Below, piece after piece: positions 35,722 to 42,919 of a stretch of DNA of 64,000 bases. The notes beneath the pieces were generated by a model. The model did not search any database. It was not told where the DNA came from and saw only the letters and a program-made list of their open reading frames with translations. The stretch spans positions 1 to 64,000 of the forward strand of contig NZ_FMVQ01000001.1 of the NCBI RefSeq assembly GCF_900102495.1, read 5' to 3'. Every line of letters starts with the position of its first letter. The stretch's first letter is position 1. The stretch comes from Nitrosospira sp. Nl5. Lineage in GTDB: Bacteria > Pseudomonadota > Gammaproteobacteria > Burkholderiales > Nitrosomonadaceae. The translations under genes and the position numbers were made by a program.

Positions 35722-36936
35722 TCAGGATTGAAGTGCACGTTTGAATACGTCGCTCAGCCGTTTAAGCGCTGCTGCTTTTTCCTTGGCGAGCACGGAACTA
35801 CTCACGCTTGGGTGGGATGGACGATAAGCATCGGGCAGCTTGATGGCGGCGATATTGGTAAAGGCAAAGGGAACGAGCAGATCGTGGGGAATCGTGAGGT
35901 TCTTGCCTTCCAACACCGATTGGGAATTAATCAGCCTTGCCACTGATGCCGAAAATTCATTCTCGGCTCCGCGTATGGCTTCTTGTAGTTCCCGGTAGGC
36001 CTGATGGCACTCGGTGACTTTTTTGTGGTACTGCTTGGCGGATTTCGATTGGGCAGTTACCTGGACTTTCGCGTTATCCTCGGAGTCATCGCAGATCATC
36101 TCGATTTCTTCAACAAGGTCATCGTAAAACCGGTACAGATCGTCACGGGCAGCGACAACGCTTTGCTGGTACGTACTGTAATCGCCATACAGATGGGAAA
36201 ATCCAGTCCGTCCTTTGTTATAAGAAAAAATCGTAATGCAGACATTCAGGAGTACGAGAAATACAGCTTCCGGCGTCACAAGCAATTCGTGATAGTGCGC
36301 CAGCGAATGCGCTACGCGGTCGAGAGAACCCATGGAACGCACAAGACCCACCGTCAAGATGAAGAATGCCATTACGCCAATGAAAACCCGGAACTGCCAT
36401 CTGGCGCGGTTTCTGATCGTTTTGAATTCCGTCGCTTCCGGGTCCGCACTATTACTGCCATAGCTAAGGAAACGGCCAATGAAATATCCTGCGGAAACCG
36501 ATAGCGCCACGTTGGTCAGGGAGATCAAAAAGCTCACGAGCAGTGCCGCAAACGGACCGCTGACCATATGAGCGTTGTAGAGAAAAGAGCTGTTGACTGC
36601 CGCATCGATAAACACGCAAACGGAAATCCAGAGCATGGATATCACCGCGTTCGGCTGGACGGATTTATCGATCAGTTTGTGGGTGGTGCAGAAAGCTCTC
36701 TCCGACTGTTCGGCTTGCCGGAGCGTCAGCACTTTCTGCGGGAGCGTCTGCTCCGCCTTGATGATGACGCTTTCAAGCTGGGCATTGGGCGAAGTGTCGG
36801 CGCTATGGTCAGGCTTGATCCGCCCTTTGATATCATCGGCCTCTTTGCACAGCACCAAGAGAGCGTCCGCCATTGCCTGTAGGGGTTTATCCAGTTTCGT
36901 GTAGTGACGGTGCAGCTCGGTTAGGAAATGGTCCAT
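35722..36936 (-). CDS. Four-helix membrane protein with large cytoplasmic ends, unrecognised
   Basis: A 404-residue protein with four predicted membrane helices at about 96-117, 127-155, 182-200 and 222-239. It has a helical N-terminal soluble part (about 1-90) and a C-terminal helical part (about 240-404) that contains a probable coiled coil (SAKQYHKKVTECHQAYRELQ). I recognise no family. It is in the mobility arm directly upstream of the vWA-like pseudogene, with which it may have worked as a pair. Candidates are an entry-exclusion or transfer accessory protein, or a membrane effector of defence. The start is ATG at 36936. Confidence 0.75.
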   Translation of the reverse strand: MDHFLTELHRHYTKLDKPLQAMADALLVLCKEADDIKGRIKPDHSADTSPNAQLESVIIKAEQTLPQKVLTLRQAEQSERAFCTTHKLIDKSVQPNAVISMLWISVCVFIDAAVNSSFLYNAHMVSGPFAALLVSFLISLTNVALSVSAGYFIGRFLSYGSNSADPEATEFKTIRNRARWQFRVFIGVMAFFILTVGLVRSMGSLDRVAHSLAHYHELLVTPEAVFLVLLNVCITIFSYNKGRTGFSHLYGDYSTYQQSVVAARDDLYRFYDDLVEEIEMICDDSEDNAKVQVTAQSKSAKQYHKKVTECHQAYRELQEAIRGAENEFSASVARLINSQSVLEGKNLTIPHDLLVPFAFTNIAAIKLPDAYRPSHPSVSSSVLAKEKAAALKRLSDVFKRALQS

Positions 36937-36965
36937 GTCTGTACTCGCTTATTTATGATGAAAGA

Positions 36966-37154
36966 TTAAGAAAGAAGAAGCCGCCGAAGCTCGTGGATCA
37001 AGGCAGCGGAAAGACTGAAGGCCCAGATCCACTGACCTTCCATGATCGCTAAGGTGAAACCCGCGCAAAGAAGAGAAAGCGTCAGGAATTTGAAAATCAG
37101 GTTAATTTTGTTTTTCACCTCACACCTCATCTGATCCTCTCGAAAACGACTCAA
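36966..37154 (-). CDS. Very small single- or double-helix membrane protein
   Basis: 62 residues, of which about 40 are hydrophobic (LIFKFLTLSLLCAGFTLAIM and WIWAFSLSAALIHELRRLLL), suggesting two closely spaced helices. It follows a plausible start at ATG 37154 and lies 29 bp upstream of the four-helix membrane protein gene in the same direction. No known family. It starts close to divergent plus-strand genes, and the 25-85 bp between them hold overlapping inverted repeats. Confidence 0.5.
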   Translation of the reverse strand: MSRFREDQMRCEVKNKINLIFKFLTLSLLCAGFTLAIMEGQWIWAFSLSAALIHELRRLLLS

Positions 37155-37171
37155 GTTTGCAGGATGAAATG

Positions 37172-37217
37172 GCGTACAAATGTCCGCTGACGTGTACGCT
37201 GTTTTGTACGGCGGACA
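37172..37217. promoter_or_regulatory. Overlapping inverted repeats in a divergent promoter
   Basis: GCGTACA (37172-37178) pairs with TGTACGC (37193-37199), and TGTCCGC (37181-37187) pairs with GCGGACA (37211-37217), so two interlaced dyads share one 46-bp stretch between the minus-strand membrane-protein gene and plus-strand genes. The repeated GTAC core suggests binding sites for a dimeric regulator controlling both directions. Confidence 0.5.
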
Positions 37218-37239
37218 GTCCTCAGATCAATTGGTCGGG

Positions 37240-37485
37240 ATGAAGCAGGAGTTAACCAGACCACAGTGCTACTTCTGGTTCTTGCTAAAAATGGCGGGGA
37301 TTAAAGCTGAAAGAGACTTCAATAAATTAAAAACATCAGGGGATTACATAAACTTATTGCGCACGGCAGATATTCCATGCTACGGAAAAGCAGCACCAGT
37401 GGACAGGGTAAGATGCTGGAGAAGGGAAGTGAGTAGTGGCACAGAAAAGAACACTTGGCTCAAGATCGTTAAAGATAAAAGTTAA
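37240..37485 (+). CDS. Small basic protein upstream of the STAND-ankyrin gene, unrecognised
   Basis: From the internal ATG at 37240 (MKQELTRPQCYFWFLLKMAG) it encodes 81 residues, basic, with three cysteines and several tryptophans. An ATG at 37180 is in frame but lies inside inverted repeats and is less likely. It overlaps the next gene (start 37436) by 50 bases in another frame, which is unusually long. It is the first of three plus-strand genes leading to the ankyrin protein. No family recognised. The long overlap lowers confidence. Confidence 0.4.
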   Translation: MKQELTRPQCYFWFLLKMAGIKAERDFNKLKTSGDYINLLRTADIPCYGKAAPVDRVRCWRREVSSGTEKNTWLKIVKDKS

Positions 37486-37759
37486 GGACGATAAAGTTAC
37501 CATTACGTTTAATGCGCAAAACTGGGGAACCCAATACACCGAATTCCTGGATGCAATAGGAATGCATGCCGAAGATCGTGGCATTCCTGTTGCCGATCAA
37601 ATAGGGCATGCCCTGAAACTCAAAGTCAGGGACATCTCGCCTTCTCAGGAAAGCTTTGATCAATTTATGGATTTGTGTGACAGGCTGGCTGGCGCCGATG
37701 CTGCTGAACAGTCGGGACAAAATCAAATAGTTGATTCCGATATCGGCGGACCGGGATAA
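37436..37759 (+). CDS. Small protein paired with the STAND-ankyrin gene, unrecognised
   Basis: A 107-residue protein from GTG 37436, with a GAAGGGA ribosome-binding site at 37420-37426. It begins AQKRTLGSRSLKIKVKDDKV, a probable beta-rich part, followed by a helical part (GTQYTEFLDAIGMHAEDRGI) and an acidic, disordered tail (EQSGQNQIVDSDIGGPG). It has no cysteine or membrane helix. It ends 88 bp before the ankyrin gene and is probably in its operon. It could be a regulator or adaptor of the NTPase, but this is only position-based. Confidence 0.55.
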   Translation: MAQKRTLGSRSLKIKVKDDKVTITFNAQNWGTQYTEFLDAIGMHAEDRGIPVADQIGHALKLKVRDISPSQESFDQFMDLCDRLAGADAAEQSGQNQIVDSDIGGPG

Positions 37760-37847
37760 CTCTCATTTCCCGCGTTAAAAAAATATCTCCGCGGCGCATT
37801 CTTTCATTTTTGGATACACTTATCTCCTCGGAATTTATGGGGAGAAA

Positions 37848-40466
37848 GTGGATGTGGAAGATGAAGAAAAAAAGAACAATATAATTTTCACCGCAGAATC
37901 TATTGTTAATTCGAATTACCGAAATCTTTTTAGAGAAATTGGGGATTGTGGATTACGTAGTAAATGGGTGAAAAAGGACGGGAAGAAAGTTCCCGTCCTG
38001 GCGCATCCCTTGTATCCTCCTCCTTATCTACGACTCGATTTTATCCATCTTTTCGATTTTCTAAAGGTAAGGACTGGCACTGGTCTACAGAAACTTCATT
38101 TGGAGATAGATAACTCTTCAATTGAGTGGGCCGCGTTTAGCCGAGGCCGCAATCGAAATGTCAGTAATAAAGTAGTAACGACAGGAATATGTACTGCCTC
38201 CAGATTTCTGAAAATTCCGCTCATCAGTTTACTGGCTCAGTTTCTTGAAGATTGCGAGACCAAAAAAATACGACTTTCTTCATACGCAAAATATGAAAAA
38301 GTCATAGAAAGGTTTTTGCAGGATGCGCTGGATTTAGTCGAGCAATCGCAAGCAATATCTCCTCCGCCTTTTTCTCAGGACAATCAAGAACCTCCTGAAC
38401 AACCGGTCACCAAAAATTCGACTGGTTATAAACCAGTTACTGGTAAAGATAAATGGCTTGACCCTAATAACTACACGGAATTACCCCTCAGAGGCCGAGG
38501 AGATGAATTTAATTTTCTCAATGAATTTATCGAAGCTGACGGTCCATTCAAAATCTGGGCCGTCGCCGGGCCTTCCGGTGCAGGCAAAACAAGACTGGTT
38601 TCCGAGTGGTCGACGACATCGCCGAAACTGACCGGTTGGCGTTGCCGCGTATTGCATAAAGAAGATCGAGCCGAACCCGACCCCGGCAAATGGGTCAGAG
38701 GATCCTCCGCTGACTCGATACTGATCATCATCGATTACATGTATGGGTTTGAAAAAGTGATTCAGAAATTAATGAAGAATCGCTTCGAGGCAACCTCACC
38801 GAAAATAAGATTGCTCGTTATCGATCATATATTTTCTGAGGATTTACACAAAGATGAACGCTGGGGGCTTACGGGCACCCAGTCCAGTTTCAATCAAAAT
38901 GAAGATTATTTTTTTAAATTAAAGCCGCTTGATCTGCGGCAAACGCAGAAAGAAATCATCAAATCGATTATTGCGCGTCGCGCTAATATCGATGAGGGAA
39001 GCAACCCAGTCGCTAACGCCAACACATACCTTCTCGGGTTGAAGGAACAGGGTGCATATCTCCCTCTTTTCGCAGCGCTTGTGGGGGATGCAATCAGGTC
39101 GAGCAAAGATTTTACAGTGTGGAATCGGCGTGAATTGATCGATTATTATCTTTCAGGCAATGATCGTTTGCCATGGGAACACGGGACCAAAACAGGGCGA
39201 TGGGCATCGCACTTTATTGCGGTAGCGACGGCAAGACGTAATATGGCTTATGGGGAGTTATATACAGCGGCAAAAAAATTTAACTCTGTTCCTAAAAATT
39301 TTGGCAAAGTAAAAAAAATATGCCAAAAAGTTATTACTAGGCACGATGAAATTATTTTAGCTCCTTTCGAGCCGGATATCCTCGGGGAAAGCTTTTTTCT
39401 CAAATTTCTTCAATTCCTTCAAGATTCGGAATATCAGGAAGAATTCCGGCAAGCATTTATAACAGGGGACGCGAATTCACAGGCGAAGGACGCCAAGGAA
39501 TTTATTGGCTTCATCCAGCGCTTGACACGGAACTTGCTAAATGACGACCAGAACAATAAAGAAACACGATCACTATGGAATGCGCTCTTTGGCTTCATGA
39601 CGCCCTCGAATTTCGAAGATGCTCAACCTATGAAGTGGGCTGTAACTGCTGGGTTAATCGATATCGTGGACGAAATAAAAGATCGGTTTCCCGAAGACGA
39701 AATTGTCGCTTTGCTCACCAAGGTCGAACCCGCGATTCTCTATCATGATACCAATGATCATTCTTTAAGAGATTCCGTAATCCGTGCCATGCTTTATTTC
39801 GAAATATCACACAAATTTACTGAAAAAACGCCTGAGTTTCCTGATGAAATGTTTGCGTTGTTTGAGCGATTTAAGGCAACCAATGGTAACGAGGGCATGC
39901 CCCTGATGCTTGCAAGTTATCATAATCTTAATAATGTAATCAAGGTATTAATAGCAAACAAAGTGAATATAGAAGCAAGGCTTCCCAATGATATTAATGC
40001 GCTCATGTGTGCAAGTATGATGGGGCATACCGAGACCGTAAAGTGTCTGCTTAATGGGCAAGCAAACATAGATGTCGCCGATGAAGATGGCTGTACAGCC
40101 CTCATCTGGGCCACTTTCAGCAACCACATCGAAACGGTCAGGCTGTTGCTAGAAAAGGGAGCGAAGATAGACACCGCCGCCAATAATGGTCGAACAGCAC
40201 TTATGGTGGGCTGCACCAACGGTCACATTGAGATGGTTAGGCTATTACTCGATGAAGGGGCAACGATGGATATCGCCGACAACAATGGTTGGACGGCGCT
40301 TATTGGGGCCTGCACCAATGGTCACATCGAGACAGTCAGGTTGTTGCTTGAGAGAGGAGCGAGGAAGGACATCGCCGATAAAAAGGGCTGGACGGCGCTA
40401 ATCTGGGCCCTCATCAACTTTCACTTCGGAACGGTGAGGCTGTTGCACGACTGGGAGCAAATATAG
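37848..40466 (+). CDS. STAND-like P-loop NTPase with C-terminal ankyrin repeats
   Basis: An 872-residue multidomain protein. Residues 1-170 form an unrecognised domain. A Ser/Pro/Gln linker leads to the NTPase: LRGRGDEFNFL, then Walker A GPSGAGKTRL (about 240-248) and a Walker B-like SILIIIDY. A long helical region (about 400-680) follows, and then about six ankyrin repeats (about 681-872), e.g. DGCTALIWATFSNHIETVRL. A central switch NTPase, repeat sensor and variable N-terminal effector is the architecture of STAND proteins, including Avs-type antiphage sensors. Ankyrins would be the ligand sensor. The start is GTG 37848 with GGGGAGAAA upstream. The last repeat breaks off: a one-base shift at about 40447 would restore LGANIV and extend the frame. 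Function as defence is inferred from domain order and surroundings. Confidence 0.7.
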   Translation: MDVEDEEKKNNIIFTAESIVNSNYRNLFREIGDCGLRSKWVKKDGKKVPVLAHPLYPPPYLRLDFIHLFDFLKVRTGTGLQKLHLEIDNSSIEWAAFSRGRNRNVSNKVVTTGICTASRFLKIPLISLLAQFLEDCETKKIRLSSYAKYEKVIERFLQDALDLVEQSQAISPPPFSQDNQEPPEQPVTKNSTGYKPVTGKDKWLDPNNYTELPLRGRGDEFNFLNEFIEADGPFKIWAVAGPSGAGKTRLVSEWSTTSPKLTGWRCRVLHKEDRAEPDPGKWVRGSSADSILIIIDYMYGFEKVIQKLMKNRFEATSPKIRLLVIDHIFSEDLHKDERWGLTGTQSSFNQNEDYFFKLKPLDLRQTQKEIIKSIIARRANIDEGSNPVANANTYLLGLKEQGAYLPLFAALVGDAIRSSKDFTVWNRRELIDYYLSGNDRLPWEHGTKTGRWASHFIAVATARRNMAYGELYTAAKKFNSVPKNFGKVKKICQKVITRHDEIILAPFEPDILGESFFLKFLQFLQDSEYQEEFRQAFITGDANSQAKDAKEFIGFIQRLTRNLLNDDQNNKETRSLWNALFGFMTPSNFEDAQPMKWAVTAGLIDIVDEIKDRFPEDEIVALLTKVEPAILYHDTNDHSLRDSVIRAMLYFEISHKFTEKTPEFPDEMFALFERFKATNGNEGMPLMLASYHNLNNVIKVLIANKVNIEARLPNDINALMCASMMGHTETVKCLLNGQANIDVADEDGCTALIWATFSNHIETVRLLLEKGAKIDTAANNGRTALMVGCTNGHIEMVRLLLDEGATMDIADNNGWTALIGACTNGHIETVRLLLERGARKDIADKKGWTALIWALINFHFGTVRLLHDWEQI

Positions 40467-40563
40467 TGCTCATTGTGCACAAAATTATCATTTCCAAATT
40501 TCAACCTGTACTGCATTTTCTGAATTTTTTACAAACCCTACCGGATGGCAATGGAAAGACGTT

Positions 40564-40591
40564 TTAACCATAAATTAACCACTTATTAACC
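40564..40591. repeat. Three TTAACC repeats spaced 11 bp apart
   Basis: TTAACC begins at 40564, 40575 and 40586, so the three copies lie one helical turn apart on the same face. They are in the 329-bp region without a gene between the ankyrin gene and the hairpin leader. Such phasing fits an array of binding sites for one DNA-binding protein. Confidence 0.4.
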
Positions 40592-40705
40592 CATTGCTGT
40601 TAGCGTAAAAGGACATTTTTTTGCAGGCATAACACCTGCACAAGTCGATATTAACCGGGAGGCAGGGACATTGGGGCGTGATGGGTCCAAAGTTTCATCA
40701 GCAGT

Positions 40706-40793
40706 GGTTCAGAATAACGTAGTTGTTCTGAACCTTCGGTATGCCGTAGCATACCGCGCTTTTTCGGCGGCACGGCTCCTCCATAGGAGCCGT
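40706..40793 (+). promoter_or_regulatory. Three consecutive hairpins in a leader; the last hides the ribosome-binding site
   Basis: Hairpin 1: GGTTCAGAA (40706-40714) and TTCTGAACC (40726-40734), with inner pairs AAC/GTT, gives about 13 pairs and a 3-base loop. Hairpin 2: CGGTATGC (40737-40744) and GCATACCG (40749-40756). Hairpin 3: ACGGCTCCT (40772-40780) and AGGAGCCGT (40785-40793). The AGGAG ribosome-binding site of the next gene (40785-40789) is inside hairpin 3, six bases before its ATG at 40796. This arrangement suggests translational control, though oriT-like or recombination-site functions are possible. Confidence 0.65.
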
Positions 40794-40795
40794 TA

Positions 40796-41593
40796 ATGGT
40801 TGAGCCGACCAATGCAAAATTGCGGGTTTCTGGTGGATTAACGAATACCTTCATTCATTGTCATACCTGTCTGTCGGACGAAGATTTTGATCGTCTACAC
40901 CGCTTGGAATCTACCGAAAGAGAAAACTATATTCACAACGGCCAGCTCAGCGGTTCTGTCGCCAGCGTTACCGAGCGCAATTCGGTAGCCAATACAGGTC
41001 AAACCAGACAGGCCGAGGAACGTAAGTCGAAAGAACGCCGAACGGCGCAGTTTGTCGAATTGCTTGAGCAAATCCGTGCCTCCATCCAGCGGATGGAAAC
41101 CGATGTTAAGGCATTAGTGGCCTCGTTCGAAAAGCGAGACGGCGACGCATGGCGGGAAAAGCTGGCGCTTGATATTCTGGGAGCGGACGATATTCCGCAG
41201 CAGCGATCCGGCGAAAACATTAACGCGTACCGCCAGCGGCTGGAACAGCACCTTATCAACGAAATGCTCAATGCCGATGGCACGATCAAGGATAAATATA
41301 AAAACGATGCGAAATACGGAGACTACGCGGAATGGGCGCAGAAACAGTTCCATCTAAACAGCGCTAGAGCTGTTGTCGCGGAACTGGATGACGACAACAC
41401 CGACCTGCAACGAAAAGAACAAATCCTCAGTGAAATGAAAGAACGAGGATTTATTCAGGAAATGGTGTTTGCTGACCGCGTATCCAACAATTTGGATACA
41501 CAGACATCTGTACGGGATACCCGCGATGGTAAGCATGATGAAATGCTGTCACAAGCACGCTCTTCTGACGCCCCCTTGAAATTTATGTCGTAG
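40796..41593 (+). CDS. Coiled-coil hypothetical protein after the hairpin leader
   Basis: A 265-residue hydrophilic protein (MVEPTNAKLRVSGGLTNTFI, then HCHTCLSDEDF). The middle (SKERRTAQFVELLEQIRASI and MRTDVKAL-like sequence) is probably a coiled coil, and the region after about 180 is polar and helical. The N-terminal HCHTC segment could bind a metal. I recognise no family with confidence; proteins of this type occur on plasmids and integrative elements of related bacteria. Its AGGAG ribosome-binding site lies in a perfect hairpin, so its translation is probably regulated. A secreted-protein gene converges with it 1 bp away. Confidence 0.6.
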   Translation: MVEPTNAKLRVSGGLTNTFIHCHTCLSDEDFDRLHRLESTERENYIHNGQLSGSVASVTERNSVANTGQTRQAEERKSKERRTAQFVELLEQIRASIQRMETDVKALVASFEKRDGDAWREKLALDILGADDIPQQRSGENINAYRQRLEQHLINEMLNADGTIKDKYKNDAKYGDYAEWAQKQFHLNSARAVVAELDDDNTDLQRKEQILSEMKERGFIQEMVFADRVSNNLDTQTSVRDTRDGKHDEMLSQARSSDAPLKFMS

Positions 41594-41594
41594 G

Positions 41595-42053
41595 TTATTG
41601 GAAAACCGGGTTTGTGTTGGCCGCCCGTCTGGCGATACCCGCAACCTGTTCACGTACGTTATCAATAAAAAATAGTCCTTCCGTGCCGCCCCGAACATGA
41701 AACGCAATGCCGGCGGCGGGCGCATCGTTCTGTTCAAAGAAGAATTTGATGTTCGTCAAGCCGACCTTTTTAAAATCCCGCGTGAGCACAGTCTTGATCT
41801 GATCGTCCGTAACGCCTGACTGCGTTCCCATACGCACAGAAATTCCCACACCGTTGGGATTCTTCTCCGACCATTCGCTCCCTGCCACGTCCACGCAGGG
41901 CTGCTTCCAGCAGGTGATATAGTCTTTCTTGGCTGACAATAAGGCCTCCTGCGCGTATCCAGTAACACTGCTGAAAGTCACGAACAGAGCCCCCAGAATT
42001 GCAGTCAAATAACTGAAACTAACGTTTCTTTTCAGAACCTTGCGCTGTGACAA
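41595..42053 (-). CDS. Exported small protein with two conserved-looking cysteines
   Basis: A 152-residue protein with a signal peptide (SYLTAILGALFVTFSSVTGY, ending AYAQE-like). The mature part has a Cys pair in YITCWKQPCVDVAGSEW and a beta-rich rest (GIAFHVRGGTEGLFF). No ATG lies near the signal peptide; the only plausible start is TTG at 42053, which lies inside the inverted repeat at 42046-42073. It is therefore likely to be controlled by whatever binds that repeat, together with the divergent resolvase. Function unknown; a periplasmic role is inferred from the signal peptide. Confidence 0.6.
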   Translation of the reverse strand: MSQRKVLKRNVSFSYLTAILGALFVTFSSVTGYAQEALLSAKKDYITCWKQPCVDVAGSEWSEKNPNGVGISVRMGTQSGVTDDQIKTVLTRDFKKVGLTNIKFFFEQNDAPAAGIAFHVRGGTEGLFFIDNVREQVAGIARRAANTNPVFQ

Positions 42054-42195
42054 AAAGGGACCATTTTGTCACAATTCACATATCTCTTTACGCATGAAAA
42101 GCAGCCCATCTGATGTGTTTTTTCGACACAATCTTTCCATTTTTTATTGACGGGGAACGGTTATGAGGATAGGTCAAAAGGGTCCCCTTTTGTCT
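42046..42195. promoter_or_regulatory. Candidate res site of the resolvase
   Basis: TGTGACAAAA (42046-42055) and TTTTGTCACA (42064-42073) form a perfect 10-bp dyad. GGTCAAAAGG at 42172-42181 and CCTTTTGTC at 42186-42194 form a near-identical dyad in opposite orientation: 22-base units with only three mismatches. A weaker TGTGT/ACACA dyad lies between them, near 42116-42132. Three inverted-repeat subsites directly upstream of a resolvase gene is the classic res layout. Confidence 0.55.
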
Positions 42196-42212
42196 ATCGT
42201 TAAAGGACCGGA

Positions 42213-42866
42213 ATGGATAGGAAGCACAGTCACGCGCAAAAAGATGCATGCCGCACCATCGGTTATGCCCGCGTCTCGACAGAAGACCAGCATCTGGACC
42301 TTCAGATCAATGCCCTGAAGCTGGCCGGGTGCAGCGCCATTTTCGAGGATCAAGGTATATCGGCCACGGCCAAGCGGCGGCCCGGCTTCGAGCAGGCTTT
42401 GTCCAGCTTGCAGGCAGGCGATGTTTTCGTTGTCTGGAAAATGGACCGCGCCTTTCGTTCGCTTAAAAACGCACTGAACATTCTTGAGGAGTTTGAAAAC
42501 CGCGCCATCGAGTTTCGGTGCCTGACCGAGGACATAGACACCACCACCGCAATGGGAAAATGTATGTACCAGATACGTCATGCGTTCTCGGAATTGGAGC
42601 GTAATCTCATCCGGGAACGCACCAAGGCCGGAATGGAGGCCGCACGGCAACGCGGGGCCCATCTGGGCAGGCCGAAAAAGCTGTCACATCGCCAAATTAC
42701 CCAAATGCAGGGCCTGTTACAATGCCACCCCAGCATGACCCCCGCCCAAATCGCAGCCCAGTTCGGTGTTTCCACGCGCACGATTTACCGCGCTCTGTCG
42801 CGAGCTCCTGATATCAAAGAAGAGCTGGCGATAATGCGGGATCGTGCCCATTTTAGGATGATATAG
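42213..42866 (+). CDS. Serine resolvase/invertase
   Basis: A 217-residue small serine recombinase of the Tn3/Pin type. The nucleophile serine is in IGYARVSTEDQHLDLQINAL; the conserved arginines are in KMDRAFRSLKNAL and ELERNLIRERTKAGMEAAR, with the dimer helix; and a C-terminal helix-turn-helix begins MTPAQIAAQFGVSTRTIYRA. It would resolve cointegrates or dimers, or invert a segment. The ATG at 42213 follows AAAGGA. No transposase is nearby, so it may serve the stability of the element or be a remnant of a Tn3-like transposon. It is distinct from the large integrase. Confidence 0.9.
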   Translation: MDRKHSHAQKDACRTIGYARVSTEDQHLDLQINALKLAGCSAIFEDQGISATAKRRPGFEQALSSLQAGDVFVVWKMDRAFRSLKNALNILEEFENRAIEFRCLTEDIDTTTAMGKCMYQIRHAFSELERNLIRERTKAGMEAARQRGAHLGRPKKLSHRQITQMQGLLQCHPSMTPAQIAAQFGVSTRTIYRALSRAPDIKEELAIMRDRAHFRMI

Positions 42867-42919
42867 GTCTAATTGACCTAAGTATAATTACTCGTTCGAC
42901 GGCTGAAAATCGGAAGCAC

